NCBI GenBank assembly: GCA_903903365.1
Contig: CAIUYS010000345.1
Location: forward strand, 1 to 20,303
DNA: 20,303 bases
Source: an uncultured Methylococcaceae bacterium
GTDB lineage: Bacteria > Pseudomonadota > Gammaproteobacteria > Methylococcales > Methylomonadaceae
Direction: 5' to 3'
In this document: positions 19,911 to 20,303 of the stretch, one piece after another
Layout: each line of letters begins with the position of its first letter
Position numbering within the stretch: position 1 is the stretch's first letter
Notes under the pieces: generated by a model
What the model was told of the DNA's origin: nothing
Seen by the model: only the letters and a program-made list of their open reading frames with translations
The model's database searches: none
Program-made: the position numbers and the translations under genes

Positions 19911-20303
19911 CTATGCCGAAGGTGAGAGATACAAACCGCGCATAAAATTTTTGACCAATAAAGCAATCGTTTCTTCTATATCGTCAATATCAGCCTTATC
20001 GCGCTGACCGGTTAGCGAAAGCGCACAGATTCCATGAATTCCGAACCACAAAGCGCGTACCGCACACTTTCTCTGATCATCAGAAAGTTCTGGTGCAAAC
20101 TCTAAAAACGGCGCTTCAAGGAGGGCAAAAACTCTGTCAACTTTCTCTTGGTACCAAGCGGTTATTTTGGAATCTACCGACAATGAATAGTCGAAAACAG
20201 TGTGCCAGCGATTAAAATTCTGGCTGGCATAACGTAAATAACGGCTGGCCAGTACTTGAATTGACTGCTCGGCACTACCCTCTTCTTGCACTTGCTCTAA
20301 CTG
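19911..20303 (-). CDS. TetR-family regulator, C-terminal part (partial)
   Basis: The ligand-binding part of a TetR/AcrR-type transcriptional regulator. The frame is open to the right edge (reading QLEQVQEEGSAEQS from 20303), so the DNA-binding helix-turn-helix lies outside the window. About 130 residues are visible. SIQVLASRYLRYASQNFNRWHTVFDYSL resembles the start of the WHG-type TetR C-terminal domain, and VRALWFGIHGICALSLTGQ contains its W-x-G-I-H-G core. The C-terminal helix (DDIEETIALLVKNFMRGL) completes the fold. Ligand and targets cannot be told. The gene is upstream of the MFS gene on the same strand, separated by repeats. Confidence 0.8.
   Translation of the reverse strand, partial: QLEQVQEEGSAEQSIQVLASRYLRYASQNFNRWHTVFDYSLSVDSKITAWYQEKVDRVFALLEAPFLEFAPELSDDQRKCAVRALWFGIHGICALSLTGQRDKADIDDIEETIALLVKNFMRGLYLSPSA

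Overview
The window looks like chromosome of a Gram-negative gammaproteobacterium with moderate to low GC. The housekeeping genes (Pseudomonas-type homoserine kinase beside a DUF2782 gene, dut followed by argB, a proC-yggT pair) are typical of that class. The locus encodes secreted proteins with VPLPAAVW/VPVPGAVW sorting tails, a DUF4266/DUF3570/ApbE cluster and secreted proteins whose mature N-terminus is His. Together these suggest a methanotroph-like member (Methylococcales), but that is an inference: no methane-oxidation gene is present.

Left part (1-5936), mostly housekeeping. A truncated thrB and a DUF2782 gene lie on the minus strand. A 162-bp near-palindromic element follows, directly upstream of dut, then argB. 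After a composite REP-like repeat come yggT and proC (minus strand, one-base overlap). A spore-photoproduct-lyase-like radical SAM gene then overlaps a short-chain dehydrogenase gene.

Gene-poor stretch (5937-6975). It holds a scrap of the composite repeat, a 171-bp element with inverted ends and an inner 25-bp hairpin, and the remains of a spermidine-synthase-like gene with an internal deletion. Next come a pair of 24-bp direct repeats exactly 30 bp apart, AT-rich operator-like sequence, and a strong promoter/RBS for the next gene.

Accessory locus (6976-18036), almost all envelope proteins on the plus strand. In order: a secreted protein of presumably high expression with a mature N-terminal His; two proteins with PEP-CTERM-like tails; a periplasmic STN-plus-HEAT-repeat protein; and a second small secreted protein with a mature N-terminal His. 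A terminator separates these from a tightly packed group: TlpA-like thioredoxin, DUF4266 lipoprotein, a 907-aa double outer-membrane barrel (DUF3570 fused to a Met-rich barrel through a His-rich linker), and an ApbE-like flavin transferase without a signal peptide. A membrane-bound spermidine-synthase-like protein and a secreted DUF1566-type protein follow. The core (thioredoxin, DUF4266, DUF3570, ApbE) fits an envelope redox system. The His- and Met-rich features hint at metal, perhaps copper, handling. The exact function is unknown.

Right part (18037-20303). A terminator, a UMF1-type MFS transporter on the minus strand, a second copy of the composite repeat in the opposite orientation to the first, another common hairpin, and the C-terminal part of a TetR-family regulator cut by the window edge.
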